From NCBI GenBank assembly GCA_014376325.1, contig JACMRP010000372.1:1-6662 (forward strand): a DNA stretch of 6,662 nucleotides, written 5' to 3'. Both the position numbers and the translations under genes were made by a program. The notes under the pieces are model-generated. The model was not told where the DNA came from and searched no databases. It saw only the letters and a program-made list of their open reading frames with translations. Shown in pieces: positions 6,424 through 6,662 of this stretch. The first letter of the stretch is position 1, and the number at the start of each line of letters is the position of its first letter. This DNA is from Pseudobdellovibrionaceae bacterium. Lineage in GTDB: Bacteria > Bdellovibrionota > Bdellovibrionia > Bdellovibrionales > Bdellovibrionaceae.

Positions 6424-6662
6424 TGACATCTGACTTTAGCTCTCTGAATTTAAAGCCGTCTTTGTTGACTGTTGCCGCCGAACTTGGTTTTGATCACCTG
6501 ACACCTATTCAGGCAGCGAGCATCCCCATTCTGCTTCAAGGAAAAGACCTCATTGGTCAGGCACAGACCGGCAGTGGTAAGACCGCAGCCTTCGCATTGC
6601 CAATTTTGAATTCATTAGAACTCGCAGACAGCACGATCCAGGCATTGATTCTTTGCCCAACC
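6423..6662 (+). CDS. dbpA: DEAD-box ATP-dependent RNA helicase, DbpA-like, N-terminal 80 residues; 3' end outside window
   Basis: The ATG at 6423 is preceded by AAAGG with a 6-base spacer. The 80 visible residues contain the Q-motif region (Phe5, then [13 protein letters not shown] at 22-34 with Gln30) and the Walker A / motif I AQTGSGKT at 47-54. They end at CPT, the beginning of motif Ia (PTREL). These are the ATP-binding elements of RecA-like domain 1. The opening, F-S-S-L-N-L then [10 protein letters not shown], resembles Escherichia coli DbpA, which acts on 23S rRNA during assembly of the large ribosomal subunit. The feature that defines DbpA, its C-terminal RNA-recognition domain, is beyond the window, so RhlE, RhlB or CsdA-like helicases are not excluded. 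The DEAD box itself is also out of view. Confidence 0.85.
   Translation, partial: MTSDFSSLNLKPSLLTVAAELGFDHLTPIQAASIPILLQGKDLIGQAQTGSGKTAAFALPILNSLELADSTIQALILCPT

Noticed and set aside
1..6662. Mobile element, CRISPR array, tRNA or defence system
   Set aside because: No terminal inverted repeats, transposase or integrase motifs, spaced direct repeats, tRNA-like cloverleaf or known defence domain were seen on either strand.

Overview
The window reads as an ordinary chromosomal stretch from a Gram-negative bacterium of about 50% GC. Supporting this are the C-terminal part of an NdvB-type cyclic beta-1,2-glucan synthase (a periplasmic glucan enzyme), a lipoprotein with a signal peptidase II signal, a twin-arginine (Tat) exported PhoD-like phosphatase, and two GTG starts. 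The mix would suit a Bdellovibrionota or other delta-proteobacteria-like lineage, but that is a guess from gene content and no marker gene is present.

Layout. Positions 1-3137 (+) hold the last ~1044 codons of the glucan synthase, cut by the left window edge. It converges on a CvfB/YitL-type S1-domain RNA-binding protein (3148-3981, -). Only 10 bases separate the two stop codons, and one hairpin spans both. A 188-base divergent region (3982-4169) follows, unusually rich in nested inverted repeats. It leads into a small lipoprotein gene (4170-4742, +) with a full-consensus Shine-Dalgarno. After a probable intrinsic terminator and about 240 bases with no recognisable gene comes a Tat-exported alkaline phosphatase D-family enzyme (5046-6377, +). 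The last gene, 45 bases further on, is a DbpA-like DEAD-box RNA helicase (6423 to the right edge, +), cut after 80 codons.

The genes do not form one pathway. Three act in the envelope or periplasm (glucan synthase, lipoprotein, phosphatase) and two act on RNA (CvfB-like protein, helicase). No mobile element, CRISPR array, tRNA, rRNA or defence module is visible, and I see no clearly new multigene system. The most interesting signals are RNA-level: three back-to-back predicted hairpins upstream of the lipoprotein gene, two mutually exclusive hairpins over its ribosome binding site, and a hairpin ending on the first base of the helicase start codon. All come from reading base pairing by eye; no folding energies or homology searches were run.
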